From Salinarimonas sp. (GTDB taxonomy: Bacteria > Pseudomonadota > Alphaproteobacteria > Rhizobiales > Beijerinckiaceae): a DNA stretch of 64,000 nucleotides. A model generated the notes under the pieces. The model was not told the DNA's origin, searched no databases, and saw nothing but the letters and a program-made list of their open reading frames with translations. Positions 53,801 to 62,696 of the stretch are shown piece after piece. The DNA is taken from assembly GCF_040111675.1 (NCBI RefSeq), contig NZ_CP157794.1, positions 2,749,501-2,813,500 of the forward strand. Direction: 5' to 3'. The first letter of the stretch is position 1. The number at the start of each line of letters is the position of its first letter. The translations under genes and the position numbers were made by a program.

Positions 53801-56109
53801 AAGCCGGCGACGTCGCCCTCGCCGAGATCCGTGTCGAGCGGCTTCACGCCGATGACCGGCGCGTCCGGCAGGATCGGCAGGGTGAGCGTGCGGGAGACCG
53901 CGCGCCCGCCCTCCTCGGCGACGCGCAGGGTCACCTGCGCCGCGAGCGGGCGCGGGGCGGCGATGGCGGGAACCGGCACGCTCAGCGCGGCCACGCCGGA
54001 AGCGTCCGTACGGCTCTCCTCCGGCAGCGCGGCGAAGGCGCCCTCCACCGGCTCGTCCGAGAGGCCGACGACGTAGCCCTCGAGCCCGGGCACGGCGCTC
54101 TCCTGCGCCGCCGCGACCGAGACCTCGCCCGAGACGACGAGGCCCGCGCCGGGCGCGCCGAACAGGTAGCGGGCGGAAAGATCGATCTCGGCCGGCGCGC
54201 CCGGCGCGATGGCGGGGGTGCGGGGCGTGAGATCGAGCGCGATGCGCTCGGGAACGTAGTCCTCGACCAGGAACACGGCCTCGCCGACGGCTGGGCCCGT
54301 CGGGTCGACATGCGCGCTCACCCGCCAGGTGCCGGTCATGGCGTCGGCGAGGAGCTCCAGATCGTGCACGCGCCCGCCGGCGCCCTCGTCCCGCGTCGTG
54401 ACGCGGGCGTGCTCGACGCCGTCGGGCCGGCGGATCACGAGGGTGAGCGGCAGGTTTTCCGCCGCGTCCGCCCCCGCGTCGCGCAGGAGCGCCGTGAGGT
54501 GCACCGTCTCGCCCGAGCGGTAGACCCCGCGCTCGGGGAACACCATCGCCTCCAGCGCGCCGGCGACCGGCCGTCCCTCGACGCCGCGATCGGTGAGGTC
54601 GAAGGGCGCCTGGCCGAGATCCAGGAAGCCGTAATCGCCGCCGACCTCCGCGGTCACCAGCCCCGGCGCGAGCCCCTCCTCGCCTCGGGAGAGGCCGGGA
54701 TCGAAGCGGGCGTAGCCGGCCGCGTCGGTGGCGAGGGTGGCGAGAACCTCGTTGTTGCGCGCCACCAGCCGCACCTCGGCGCCGGGAACCGGCTCGGCCG
54801 TGGCGAGGGAGCGCACCAGCACGTGCACGCCGTCGGTCGCCGAGAAGGCGGTGAGGCCGATGTCCGAGACGACGAACCATTGCGTCGCCCGCGGCCCCCA
54901 ATCCGCGTCGGCGTCGACGGTCGGGTCGGCCCGCGCCGTCATGACGTAGATCCCGGGCTCCAACGCGCCGACGGCCTCGGAGACCGGGAAGGCGGTCACG
55001 ACGTCGACGTTGCGCTCCATGGCGACGTCGAGGACGCCCTCCCAGATCGGGCGCCCGCGCTCGGCCGCGATCCGGTCCTCGGTCCAGCTCGAGAGCTGCG
55101 CCAGGAATTCGTCGGAGCGCACGGTGGGCAGCAGGTTGCGGTCGCCGATGCGGTAGATCGCGACGGCGACTTCCTCGGTGTTGGTGGAGACGACCGGGAT
55201 CCCCTCCTGGCCGAGCCGCGGGAGAACGTAGTTGCGCCCGGTGAAGCGGGCCTGGGGCGCACGGTCGCGGATATAGACCTCGTAGTCGCCCGGCCGCTGC
55301 AGCGTCTCGTCGACGGTCGAGGGGATGCCTGAGCGCAGTACGATGGCGTAGCGCTCGCCGTGCGAGAGACCGTCGACGCAGACCTCGCTGCCCTCGGCCG
55401 TCACGGCGAAGCCGCTGGCGCCCGCGACCGCTAGGTAAGGCGTGAGGTCCACCCGCGGCCGGATCGGCTCGGAGAAGACGAAGCAGACGCGCGGCACGGA
55501 CGAATCGCTCTCGACCCGGTAGTCGAGAATGCGAAAGCCCCAGCGCTCTCGGAGCCCCTCGTAGACAGCCTGCACCGTCGGCTCGCCGCGCGTCGCGAGG
55601 CTCGCCTCGTAGGCGTCGAGCGCCGGGCGCCACATCTCCCGGGCCGCGAAGGTCTCGCCGAGCGCGGCGAGCGCGTCCGCCCCCTCGGTCGCGTTCTCGG
55701 CGTGGCCGTAGGCGATGTAGGCGGCCACCGAGGCGCGCTCGTGCATGCGCCAGCGCTCGCTCCAGTTCTCGTAGGGGATGGCGATCGCCGCGCGGGCGTA
55801 GGAGGACCAGAGCGTATAGCTGTCCGGGTTGGCGCGGATCGCCAGCGCGAAGCGCCGGAGCGCCTCGCGCGGTTCGTTCGCGGCGAGAAGCCGACGCCCT
55901 TCCTGCAGCAGCTCCCGGCTCGACTTGTCCGGCGCCGGCGTCTCCTGCGCGAGCTGCGCCTCGACCTGCCGGGTCATCGCCTCGAGGGAGGGGTCCTCGT
56001 AGGTGCGCTCCTGCGCGAGCGCGGGCGCCTGCGCCGCGAGGGCGGCGAGCACGACGGCCGCCAGCAGGAGAAGCGATCGGGACAGGGCGGCGCGGACGGC
56101 GGCGGACAT
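50866..56109 (-). CDS. Bacterial alpha-2-macroglobulin, large exported protein (YfhM-like)
   Basis: A 1747-aa giant protein with a signal peptide ending APALAQ. The order is an N-terminal helical region, several MG domains, a bait-like region, the A2M domain, and the thioester motif YGCTEQ (Cys near residue 1293) in the alpha-helical toroid domain, with a receptor-like domain at the end. The intact Cys-x-Glu-Gln means it can trap proteases covalently, as in E. coli ECAM, although it lacks the Cys lipobox. It is the partner of pbpC just downstream. Very long frames on the other strand and other phase here are shadows. Confidence 0.95.
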   Translation of the reverse strand: MSAAVRAALSRSLLLLAAVVLAALAAQAPALAQERTYEDPSLEAMTRQVEAQLAQETPAPDKSSRELLQEGRRLLAANEPREALRRFALAIRANPDSYTLWSSYARAAIAIPYENWSERWRMHERASVAAYIAYGHAENATEGADALAALGETFAAREMWRPALDAYEASLATRGEPTVQAVYEGLRERWGFRILDYRVESDSSVPRVCFVFSEPIRPRVDLTPYLAVAGASGFAVTAEGSEVCVDGLSHGERYAIVLRSGIPSTVDETLQRPGDYEVYIRDRAPQARFTGRNYVLPRLGQEGIPVVSTNTEEVAVAIYRIGDRNLLPTVRSDEFLAQLSSWTEDRIAAERGRPIWEGVLDVAMERNVDVVTAFPVSEAVGALEPGIYVMTARADPTVDADADWGPRATQWFVVSDIGLTAFSATDGVHVLVRSLATAEPVPGAEVRLVARNNEVLATLATDAAGYARFDPGLSRGEEGLAPGLVTAEVGGDYGFLDLGQAPFDLTDRGVEGRPVAGALEAMVFPERGVYRSGETVHLTALLRDAGADAAENLPLTLVIRRPDGVEHARVTTRDEGAGGRVHDLELLADAMTGTWRVSAHVDPTGPAVGEAVFLVEDYVPERIALDLTPRTPAIAPGAPAEIDLSARYLFGAPGAGLVVSGEVSVAAAQESAVPGLEGYVVGLSDEPVEGAFAALPEESRTDASGVAALSVPVPAIAAPRPLAAQVTLRVAEEGGRAVSRTLTLPILPDAPVIGVKPLDTDLGEGDVAGFDVVAARPDGTRLGGEARWSLYKVERRYQWYQTNGQWGFEPVTTTERLASGEVTLSPDAAVRIEAPVSWGAHRLEVVAEDPSVLPTSVSFDVGWSGDATARAPDLLPLTLDRQAYAAGDTLVATIDARFEGEATLAVISDRVHALETIPVTGEGTRAELVVSEDWGAGAYLVAIAHRPLDREARRQPGRALGLSWFSIDAAARDLAMALDPPAEIRPRGTLTVPVRLANLAPGEEAHVVLAAVDVGILALTRYEAPDATGYFLGQKQLGAEVRDLYGYLIDGMQGTRGAIRSGGDSAPAGLAAPPPDQPPLALHSGIVTVGPDGTASVDFAIPAFNGTVRVMGVAWSASKVGDASVDVLVRDPVVVAASAPRFLNVGDESRLHLRLENVSGPAGEYTVETLPLGLVDIPVGRRVTRLTLAEGARAEANVPLAALAPGNAGVSIRLEGPDGLALAQDVAFPVQPGTPAVVRRDIRPLAPGASLRVTEDLLADIQPGTGLVSLAVTPIGRLDPAGMIQALARYPYGCTEQLISQALPLLYAEALVGPEALELPADREETIRSVIARVLARQTASGSFGLWSARTYTDDIWLSTYATDFLTRARELGFEAPQSALDRALERLRNHVANTTEVSGGEGAALAYAAYVLARNGRPVMGDLRYLADARLDAFETPLARAQIGAGLALLGDRERAESAFTAAVRRLGEEETRTRLWRSDYGSRLRDAAGVLALVGEADVGRGALKRLAVAIDEESAAHPRQSTQEMAWLAMAARSVAEEAADIRLDVAGAAWRGAYYDGFAAEDLAGGGVSIRNEGPAGVEAAITVTGNPIGRDPPEENGFEVVSTYYDLDGNEVDPAEVRQNQRLVAVLRVTNTDGVAGRVLVVDRLPAGFEIDNPALVDSETVSALPWLSREAEPDRVEYRDDRFVAAFDSFGEPFSTLTLAYVVRATTPGIYLHPPASAEDMYRPERFGRTGFGAVTVLPAR

Positions 56110-56283
56110 GCGAAATCCCTCGGCCTCATCTGGGCGACCTCGGGAGACTAGCAGGCCCGCACGTCGCCAGGGAGCGGATGCGGGTTCGTCCGGATGGGGC
56201 CGCGCCCGGCGCGGGCGGCGGGCGCGGCCTCTGGACAGGCCGCGGCGCAATCGCCATAAGGGCGGGCACAAGGGACGACGCGC

Positions 56284-56697
56284 ATGACCTTCAAGCAATT
56301 CCTCACCGAGCTCTTCACCTGGTGGAACGGCAACACGCTCGGCACGCGGCTGACCATCCGCCGCCACGGCGAGCTCGTCGGCCGGGACGAGCTCGGCAAC
56401 ACCTACTATCGCGACAAGCGCGGCAAGGTCGACGGCTACGGCTACGAGCGCCGCTACGTGATCTACAACGGCCTCGCCGACGCCTCGCGCACGCCGTTGG
56501 AATGGCGCATGTGGCTCTGCCACACCTATCCGACGCCGCCCTCGCAGGAGGACTACACGCCCCGCGCCTGGCAGAAGCCGCACGAGGAGAACCTCACCGG
56601 CACCGCCGGCGCCTACCGCCCGCGCGGCTCGACCCTCTCCGAGGGCCAGCGCCCGGCCGCGACCGGCGACTACGTCGCCTGGACGCCGGGCGACTGA
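56284..56697 (+). CDS. NDUFA12-type complex I accessory subunit
   Basis: A 137-aa homologue of the mitochondrial complex I subunit NDUFA12 (B17.2). Its signature features are FTWWNGNTLGTRL, RHGELVGRDELGNTYYRD and RRYVIYNG. It should bind the peripheral arm of NADH:quinone oxidoreductase. This gene is essentially limited to alphaproteobacteria and mitochondria. The neighbouring DUF2155 gene is its usual companion. Confidence 0.95.
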   Translation: MTFKQFLTELFTWWNGNTLGTRLTIRRHGELVGRDELGNTYYRDKRGKVDGYGYERRYVIYNGLADASRTPLEWRMWLCHTYPTPPSQEDYTPRAWQKPHEENLTGTAGAYRPRGSTLSEGQRPAATGDYVAWTPGD

Positions 56698-56780
56698 GCC
56701 GGCCGCGCCTCTTTTCCGTCGCACTGCGCGGCGAGGAAGAGGCGCGCCGCCCGGCGCTCCGTCCCGTTCGAGCCCCACGC

Positions 56781-57263
56781 ATGCGTCACGTCCGCCCCCT
56801 CGCCGCCCTCGCCGGCCTCCTCGCCGCCGCCCTCGCGGCGTCGCCCGCGGCCGCGCAGAAGATCGAGAACCCCATCGCGGTGTTCTCCGGCCTCGACAAG
56901 ATCACGGGGCGGATCATCAGCTTCGAGGCGGCCATCGACGAGACCGTGCAATTCGGCTCGCTGCAGCTCACGGCGCGGGTCTGCTACACCCGCCCGCCCA
57001 CCGAGAGCCCGAACACGACGAGCTTCATCGAGGTGGACGAGCTCTCCCTCGACGGGGCGCTGTCGCGCACCTTTACCGGCTGGATCTACGCCAACTCGCC
57101 GGGGCTGAACGCCATCGAGCACCCGGTCTACGACATTTGGCTGGTCGATTGCCGCACGATGGCGCAGGCGCAGGCCCAGGCCGCGCTCGAGGCGGAGACC
57201 GGCCCCGACCGCCAGGGCACGCTCGCCGAGCATCCGCTGCCGCCGCCACGCCCGCCGCTCTGA
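56781..57263 (+). CDS. DUF2155 family exported protein
   Basis: A 160-aa exported protein. A signal peptide (LAALAGLLAAALAASPAAAQ) precedes the DUF2155 core (KITGRIISFEAAIDETVQFGSLQLTARVCYTRPP...FTGWIYANSPGLNAIEHPVYDIWLVDC), with two conserved Cys that may form a disulfide. The family is alphaproteobacterial and usually sits next to the NDUFA12 gene, as here. Function is unknown, although the genomic link suggests complex I assembly or the periplasm. Confidence 0.9.
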   Translation: MRHVRPLAALAGLLAAALAASPAAAQKIENPIAVFSGLDKITGRIISFEAAIDETVQFGSLQLTARVCYTRPPTESPNTTSFIEVDELSLDGALSRTFTGWIYANSPGLNAIEHPVYDIWLVDCRTMAQAQAQAALEAETGPDRQGTLAEHPLPPPRPPL

Positions 57264-57464
57264 GTTGCCGGCAGTCGTCTTGCGCGAGCGCGCATCCGCC
57301 CTATCTCCGTGAGGTCGATGCGACGCCGCGAGAGCCCCCGGATCGCGCGCCAACCCGAGGACGGAGCCATCGTGATCGAGGCCGGATCGCGCGACCGCGA
57401 GAGCCCTGCGGACGCCCTGTGCGCACCCGCGCCGCCGCCGATGGGCGCCGCGGAGGAGCGGGCG

Positions 57465-57857
57465 ATGGAGAGCCTCGCGCTTCCCGGCTGGGCGCGCTGG
57501 TCGCTCTTCGCGCTGGGCTTCGTCTTCCTCGGGTTCGGGGCGCTGGGGCTCGTCCTGCCCGTGATGCCCGGCGTCGTCTTCCTGATCCTCGCCGCCGCCT
57601 GCTTCGCACGTTCCTCGCCGCGCTTCGAGAGCTGGCTCGTGAACCACCGGCATCTCGGCCCGCCGGTCGTCACCTGGCGGCGCACGGGCGCGATCCCGCG
57701 CCACGCCAAGCTGGCGGCCTGCCTCGGGATGGCCGCCTCGTTCGCGGTCATGACGATCGGCGGCGCACCCGTCGTCGCGATCGCGCCGGTGGCGGCGATC
57801 ATGCTCGCCTGCGCCGCCTACATCCTCACGAGACCGGACGCGCCGCGCGCGCCCTGA
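57465..57857 (+). CDS. DUF454 (YbaN-like) inner-membrane protein
   Basis: A 130-aa small membrane protein of the YbaN type with the family motif GLVLPVMPGVVFLILAAACFARSSPRFESWL and two further hydrophobic stretches. Function is unknown. ATG 57465 has GGAGGAG six bases upstream and gives the usual length; frames from 57309 or 57441 are longer but lack such a site. Its stop abuts the end of glmS on the other strand with no gap. Confidence 0.85.
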   Translation: MESLALPGWARWSLFALGFVFLGFGALGLVLPVMPGVVFLILAAACFARSSPRFESWLVNHRHLGPPVVTWRRTGAIPRHAKLAACLGMAASFAVMTIGGAPVVAIAPVAAIMLACAAYILTRPDAPRAP

Positions 57858-59684
57858 TCACTCCACCGTGACGGACTTCGCCAGGTTGCGGGGCTGGTCC
57901 ACGTCCTTCCCCATGAACACGGCCGTGTGGTAGGCGATCAGCTGCACCGGCACCGCCGCGACGAGGGGCGCGATCATCGGGTCGACGGTGGGCATGACGA
58001 GGGTCGCGAGCGTCTCCACGTGCTCGTGCTTCGCGCCCTCGCCATCGGTGATCAGCACGATCCGCCCGCCGCGGGCGGCGACCTCCTGCATGTTGGAGAT
58101 CGTCTTCTCGAACAGGTGGTCGTGGGGCGCGACGACGACGACGGGGGTCGTCTCGTCGATGAGCGCGATCGGCCCGTGCTTGAGCTCGCCCGCCGCGTAG
58201 CCCTCGGCGTGGATGTAGGAGATTTCCTTGAGCTTCAGCGCGCCCTCGAGCGCGATCGGGTAGGACTGGCCGCGGCCGAGGTAGAGCACGTCGCGCGCCT
58301 TGGCGAGCTCGCGGGCGAGCCCCTCGATCTCGTCCTCGAGCGAAAGGGCCGCATGGATCGCCGTCGGCGCGCCGACGAGGGCGTCGACATGGGCCGCGAG
58401 CGCGGGCTCGTCGAGCACGCCGCGGGCGCGGCCGGCCTGGAGCGCGAGCGCGTAGAGCGTCGCGAGCTGGCAGGTGAAGGCCTTGGTGGAGGCGACGCCG
58501 ATCTCCGGGCCGGCATAGGTCGGCGCCAGCACGTCCGACTCGCGCGCCATGGTCGAGGTCGGCACGTTGACCACGGCGAGGATCGTCTGGTCCTGCGCCT
58601 TGGCGTAGCGCAGGCAGGCGAGCGTGTCCGCGGTCTCGCCCGACTGCGAGACCACCAGCATCAGCCCGGTCTTCGGCAGCGGCGGCTCGCGGTAGCGGAA
58701 CTCGGAGGCGACGTCGATCTCGACCGGCAGCCGCGCGAAGCGCTCGAACCAGTACTTGGCGACGAGGCCGGCATAGTAGGCCGTCCCGCAGGCGACGATG
58801 GTCAGGCGCTCCTGCGCCGCCCAGTCGACGTCCGCGCCGTCCGGCAGCGCGATCGCCCCGGCGGCGGCGTCGACGTAGGGCGCGATGGTGCGCGCGACGA
58901 CTTCCGGCTGCTCGTGGATCTCCTTGATCATGAAATGGCGGTGGTTGCCCTTGTCCGCCGCGTAGACGCCGGCCGCGATGCGCTGGCGCGCCCGCGAGAC
59001 CGGGGCGCCGCGCTCGTCGAGGAACGTCGCGCCGGCGCGGGTGAGGACGACGACGTCCCCTTCCTCGAGATAGGTGATCTCGTCGGTGAAGGGCGCGAGC
59101 GCCAGCGCGTCGGAGCCGAGGAACATCTCGCCCTCGCCGTGCCCCACCGCGAGCGGCGAGCCGCGCCGGGCGCCGATCATCAGGTCCTCCTCGCCGTCGA
59201 ACAGGAAGGCGAGGGAGAAGGCCCCGCGCAGGCGCGGCAGCACGGCGAGCACCGCCGCGCGCGGATCGAGCCCGGCCTCGATCTCGGCGCTGACGGCCTG
59301 GGCCACGACCTCGGTGTCCGTGTCCGACGTGAAGCGCGCCCCGTCGTTCTCGAGCGCGGCGCGCAGCTCCCGGTAATTCTCGATGATGCCGTTGTGGACG
59401 AGCGCGAGCCGTGCGGTCGCGTGCGGATGGGCGTTGGCCTCCGTGGGCCGCCCGTGCGTCGCCCAGCGGGTGTGGCCGATGCCGCAGCGCCCCTCCAGCG
59501 GCTCGCGGCCGAGCCTGGCCTCGAGGTTCCGGAGCTTGCCCTCGGCGCGCCGCCGCGCGAGGCGCCCCTCCTCCAGCGTCGCGACGCCCGCGGAATCGTA
59601 GCCGCGGTACTCGAGGCGCTTGAGGGCGTCGACCAGCTGGCCGGCGACGGGCGCACGCCCCAGAATTCCCACGATGCCGCACAT
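57858..59684 (-). CDS. glmS: Glutamine-fructose-6-phosphate aminotransferase
   Basis: A 608-aa GlmS, which makes glucosamine 6-phosphate, the first step to UDP-GlcNAc. The nucleophile is Cys1 of CGIVGILG after Met removal, followed by GHTRWATHG. The two SIS isomerase domains (SQSGETADTLACLRYA, GRGQSYPIALEGALKLKE) and the C-terminal NLAKSVTVE are complete. It follows glmU by 133 bp on the same strand, so the two act as a UDP-GlcNAc operon. No glmS ribozyme is seen upstream. Confidence 0.98.
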   Translation of the reverse strand: MCGIVGILGRAPVAGQLVDALKRLEYRGYDSAGVATLEEGRLARRRAEGKLRNLEARLGREPLEGRCGIGHTRWATHGRPTEANAHPHATARLALVHNGIIENYRELRAALENDGARFTSDTDTEVVAQAVSAEIEAGLDPRAAVLAVLPRLRGAFSLAFLFDGEEDLMIGARRGSPLAVGHGEGEMFLGSDALALAPFTDEITYLEEGDVVVLTRAGATFLDERGAPVSRARQRIAAGVYAADKGNHRHFMIKEIHEQPEVVARTIAPYVDAAAGAIALPDGADVDWAAQERLTIVACGTAYYAGLVAKYWFERFARLPVEIDVASEFRYREPPLPKTGLMLVVSQSGETADTLACLRYAKAQDQTILAVVNVPTSTMARESDVLAPTYAGPEIGVASTKAFTCQLATLYALALQAGRARGVLDEPALAAHVDALVGAPTAIHAALSLEDEIEGLARELAKARDVLYLGRGQSYPIALEGALKLKEISYIHAEGYAAGELKHGPIALIDETTPVVVVAPHDHLFEKTISNMQEVAARGGRIVLITDGEGAKHEHVETLATLVMPTVDPMIAPLVAAVPVQLIAYHTAVFMGKDVDQPRNLAKSVTVE

Positions 59685-59817
59685 GACCGAATCTCCAGAC
59701 CAGAACCGCGCGGGCCGCAGGACCGCGGCTTTCGAGGTAGCCCACGCCCGCGAGCCTGAGCCAATCAACTTTCTTGTCCGTTTATGAAACGCGGCGACGC
59801 CGATTCGGCCGCCCCGG

Positions 59818-61188
59818 TCAGGTCGCGTCGGTCTTCCAGCGCCGGAAGCTCTCGGCCCAGCCCGGCTTCACTACCTGGCGCGCGCGGCCCACGGCGAGCG
59901 CGTTCTCGGGCACGTCCTGCGTCACGACGGAGCCCGATCCCACATAGGCGCCCGCCCCCACCGAGACCGGCGCGACGAGCGAGGCGTTCGAGCCGACGAA
60001 GGCGCCCTCGCCCACCCGTGTCAGGTGCTTGTCGAAGCCGTCGTAATTGCAGGTGATCGTGCCCGCGCCGAGATTGGCCTTCGCGCCGATCTCGGCGTCC
60101 CCGACATAGGACAGATGCGGCAGCTTCGCGCCGCGGCCGACCTTCGCCTTCTTCACCTCGACGAAATTGCCGACCTTCGCCTTCTCGCCGATGTCGGCGC
60201 CGGGACGCAGGCGCGCGAACGGCCCGACCGTCGCGCCGGACGCGACGCGCGCGCCCTCCAGATGCGAGAAGGCGTGGATCGTCGCGCGATCCTCCACCAT
60301 CACGCCAGGCCCGAACACCACGTTCGGCTCGATCGTCACGTCCCGGCCGAGCACGGTGTCGTGGGCGAGGAAGACGCTGTCGGGATCGATCATGGTGACG
60401 CCCGCGCGCATGGCCGCCTCGCGCAGCCGCCGCTGGAGCGTGCGCTCGACCAGGGCGAGCTGGACGCGGTCGTTGACGCCCTGCACCTCGTCCTCGGGCG
60501 CCGTCGCGCAGGCGACGGCGAGGCCGCGCGCGCGGGCGATCTCGACGGCGTCGGTGAGGTAGTACTCGCCCTTGGCGTTGGCGTTGCCGATGGCGTCGAG
60601 AAGCGAGAGCGCCTGCGCCCCGGAGAGCGCCATGAGGCCGGCATTGCACAGGGTCGTCGCCCGTTCGGCCTCGCTCGCGTCCTTGTCCTCGCGGATCGCG
60701 AGGACGGCGTCGCCCTCGCGCAGGATGCGGCCGTATCCGGCGGGATCCGCCGCCTCGAACCCGAGCACGGTGACGGCGGCGCCGTCGGCCAGCGGCGCGC
60801 GCAGGCGCGCGAGCGTCTGCGGCTCGACGAGCGGCGTGTCGGCATAGGCGACGACGACGTCGTCGGCCGCCTCCTCCAGGGCCGCGCGCGCGGCGAGGAC
60901 GGCGTGCGCCGTGCCGAGGCGCTCGCTCTGCACGAAGATCGCCGCATCGGGACTCTCGGCGCGTGCAGCGGCTGCGACGTCCTCGCGGCCGGGACCGACC
61001 ACGACCGCGATCCGGTCGGCGCCGGCGGCCCGCACCGCGGCGAGCGCGTGCGCGAGCATCGCGCGGCCGGCGACATGGTGGAGCACCTTCGGCGTGCCGG
61101 AGCGCATGCGGGTGCCCTCACCCGCGGCGAGGACGAGGGCGAGGCAGCTGCGCCGGGTTTCGGTGGCGCGCTTGGCGGGCTCGGTCAC
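59818..61188 (-). CDS. glmU: Bifunctional GlmU acetyltransferase / uridyltransferase
   Basis: A 456-aa GlmU that acetylates glucosamine 1-phosphate and couples it to UTP, giving UDP-GlcNAc for peptidoglycan and lipid A. The uridyltransferase loop is LAAGEGTRM, the nucleotide region continues with PKVLHHVAG, and the C-terminal left-handed beta-helix (hexapeptide repeats) includes the acetyltransferase [23 protein letters not shown] region. The start is GTG at 61188. It lies directly upstream of glmS. Confidence 0.97.
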   Translation of the reverse strand: MTEPAKRATETRRSCLALVLAAGEGTRMRSGTPKVLHHVAGRAMLAHALAAVRAAGADRIAVVVGPGREDVAAAARAESPDAAIFVQSERLGTAHAVLAARAALEEAADDVVVAYADTPLVEPQTLARLRAPLADGAAVTVLGFEAADPAGYGRILREGDAVLAIREDKDASEAERATTLCNAGLMALSGAQALSLLDAIGNANAKGEYYLTDAVEIARARGLAVACATAPEDEVQGVNDRVQLALVERTLQRRLREAAMRAGVTMIDPDSVFLAHDTVLGRDVTIEPNVVFGPGVMVEDRATIHAFSHLEGARVASGATVGPFARLRPGADIGEKAKVGNFVEVKKAKVGRGAKLPHLSYVGDAEIGAKANLGAGTITCNYDGFDKHLTRVGEGAFVGSNASLVAPVSVGAGAYVGSGSVVTQDVPENALAVGRARQVVKPGWAESFRRWKTDAT

Positions 61189-61263
61189 GGGGCGGGCTCC
61201 TGCAGGGGACGCGATGCGGGAGCTATGCGCGAGGCCGGGCCGAGACGCAACGGGGCGCGCGGG

Positions 61264-61980
61264 TCAGCTCGATTCGCCGTTGACGCAGCCGGCGCTGCGC
61301 ACGCGCTCGAGCAGCGTCTCGCCCGCTTCCTGCAGGACGAGGGCGCGCTCCAGAGTCTTGAGCGTGTCGTAGGCGTCGGTGCGGATGTCCCAGAGCTCGA
61401 GCAGGTCGTCGCGATCGGTGCGGGTGATTCGGGCCTTGAGGATGGTCTGGCGCTCCGCCTCGCGGCGCTCGCGCTCGCGAAGCTCCTGCGGGCTCGGATT
61501 GTCGATTCGCAGCTGGTCGACGAAGGTCGCGGAGAGCGCGTCGCACCGCTCCTGGCCCTCCAGGCCGGCGCCGATCGTCGGCCGCGCCGAGGGGCAGTAG
61601 AGCCCGCGCCAGCCGGCGACGACGGCGCTGGCATTGTCGAGGGCGCGCACCACGCGACGGATGTTGCGGGCGGCGTCCCACAGATCTCGCCCGCGCAGCA
61701 GCGCCTCGGCCTCCTGCAGCCGATCGAAGGGCTCCACGTCCTCCCGGGCTGCGATCTCGTCGAGGGCGCGCAACGCCTCGGCCTGCGTCTCGATCAGCGG
61801 CGCGACCTCGCCGAGCTGGGCGAGACGCTCGGCATAGCCCGTCGCGATCTCCATGCAGGCGGTCGGCTCGCGGCCGAACTGCGCCTGCGCCGGCGTCGAC
61901 GCGAGCACCAGAAGGCCGAGAGCTGCGCCGGCCGCAGCGGCCGCGACGGTGACGATCTGGCTGGACATCCGGGCTTTCAT
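61264..61980 (-). CDS. Secreted hypothetical protein
   Basis: A 238-aa protein with a signal peptide (VTVAAAAAGAALGLLVLASTPAQAQ) and a mainly helical mature part with several Cys (ACMEI, LYCPSA, RCDAL, AGCVNG), probably forming disulfides in the periplasm. I do not recognise the family. It is 75 bp upstream of glmU in the same direction and divergent from the MerR regulator. Confidence 0.7.
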   Translation of the reverse strand: MKARMSSQIVTVAAAAAGAALGLLVLASTPAQAQFGREPTACMEIATGYAERLAQLGEVAPLIETQAEALRALDEIAAREDVEPFDRLQEAEALLRGRDLWDAARNIRRVVRALDNASAVVAGWRGLYCPSARPTIGAGLEGQERCDALSATFVDQLRIDNPSPQELRERERREAERQTILKARITRTDRDDLLELWDIRTDAYDTLKTLERALVLQEAGETLLERVRSAGCVNGESS

Positions 61981-62065
61981 CGTGTCTTCAACATGGGGCG
62001 GGGCCGGCCCTGGGGCAAGCGCCACCAGGAGCTTCGTCATCGACACATCGATGCCCGCTCCTGTT

Positions 62066-62092
62066 GCTTGAGCGATAGTGCGCAGCTCAAGC
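62066..62092. promoter_or_regulatory. Inverted repeat, candidate MerR operator
   Basis: GCTTGAGC (62066-62073) and GCTCAAGC (62085-62092) are perfect inverted 8-bp arms 11 bp apart, with centres 19 bp apart, in the divergent gap before the MerR gene. Long spacer dyads are typical of MerR sites; binding is inferred. Confidence 0.5.
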
Positions 62093-62190
62093 TTGCCACC
62101 CGCTCGCTTTCATTGCATGATCGAACAACCCAGCGCATGCACCTCGGTGGATTCGCTGTTTTCACGAAAGGTCTTTCGGGGGCCGTTTCC

Positions 62191-62607
62191 ATGAGCACGA
62201 TTGCAAAGACACGGCGCAAGGACAAGCCGCTCGAGGCGAGCGGGGCGGACGAGCGCGAGTACCTGATCAGCGACCTCTCCCGCGAGTTCGACGTGACCCT
62301 GCGGGCGTTGCGCTTCTACGAAGACCGCGGCCTGCTGTCGCCGCGGCGCATCGGCACGATGCGGATCTACAGCGCGCGGGACCGGGCGCGCCTGTCGGTC
62401 ATCCTCAAGGGCAAGGCTCTCGGCTTCACGCTCGCCGAGATCCAGGAGATGCTCGACACCGACGGCCGCTCCGATCCCGGCGTCGTCGATCTCAAGCTCT
62501 CGGTCGAGAAGATCGACGAGCAGATCGCCCACCTCGAGGCGCAGAAGTCGGAGGTGGAGAAGGCGATCGCCGAGCTGCGGGCGACTCGCGAGAAGCTGAC
62601 GGCCTGA
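62191..62607 (+). CDS. MerR family transcriptional regulator
   Basis: A 138-aa MerR protein. The winged helix region (YLISDLSREFDVTLRALRFYEDRGLLSPRRIGTMRIYSARDRARLSVILKGKALGFTLAEIQEML) is complete and a C-terminal coiled coil (KIDEQIAHLEAQKSEVEKAIAELRATREK) makes the dimer. There are no metal-binding Cys at the end, so a metal sensor is unlikely; it resembles the group tied to acyl-CoA or stress genes. ATG 62191 gives the usual length; an upstream ATG at 62137 would add 18 residues. Confidence 0.92.
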   Translation: MSTIAKTRRKDKPLEASGADEREYLISDLSREFDVTLRALRFYEDRGLLSPRRIGTMRIYSARDRARLSVILKGKALGFTLAEIQEMLDTDGRSDPGVVDLKLSVEKIDEQIAHLEAQKSEVEKAIAELRATREKLTA

Positions 62608-62696
62608 TCGCGCCGGCTCCGGCGAGCGCGGCGCCGCTCTGGCGCGCGGCGCCCCGTCGCGTGTAGAACGGGGCGACGCGCAGCCGGAGACGCCGC

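Noticed and set aside
50953-55332. Frames of more than 1400 codons overlapping the alpha-2-macroglobulin gene on both strands
   Set aside because: Their composition is skewed and repetitive, typical of GC-rich shadow frames; the gene's own frame has a signal peptide and thioester motif.
59685-59817. A glmS ribozyme or riboswitch upstream of glmS
   Set aside because: No matching conserved core is seen in the 133-bp gap, and that ribozyme class is typical of Gram-positive bacteria.
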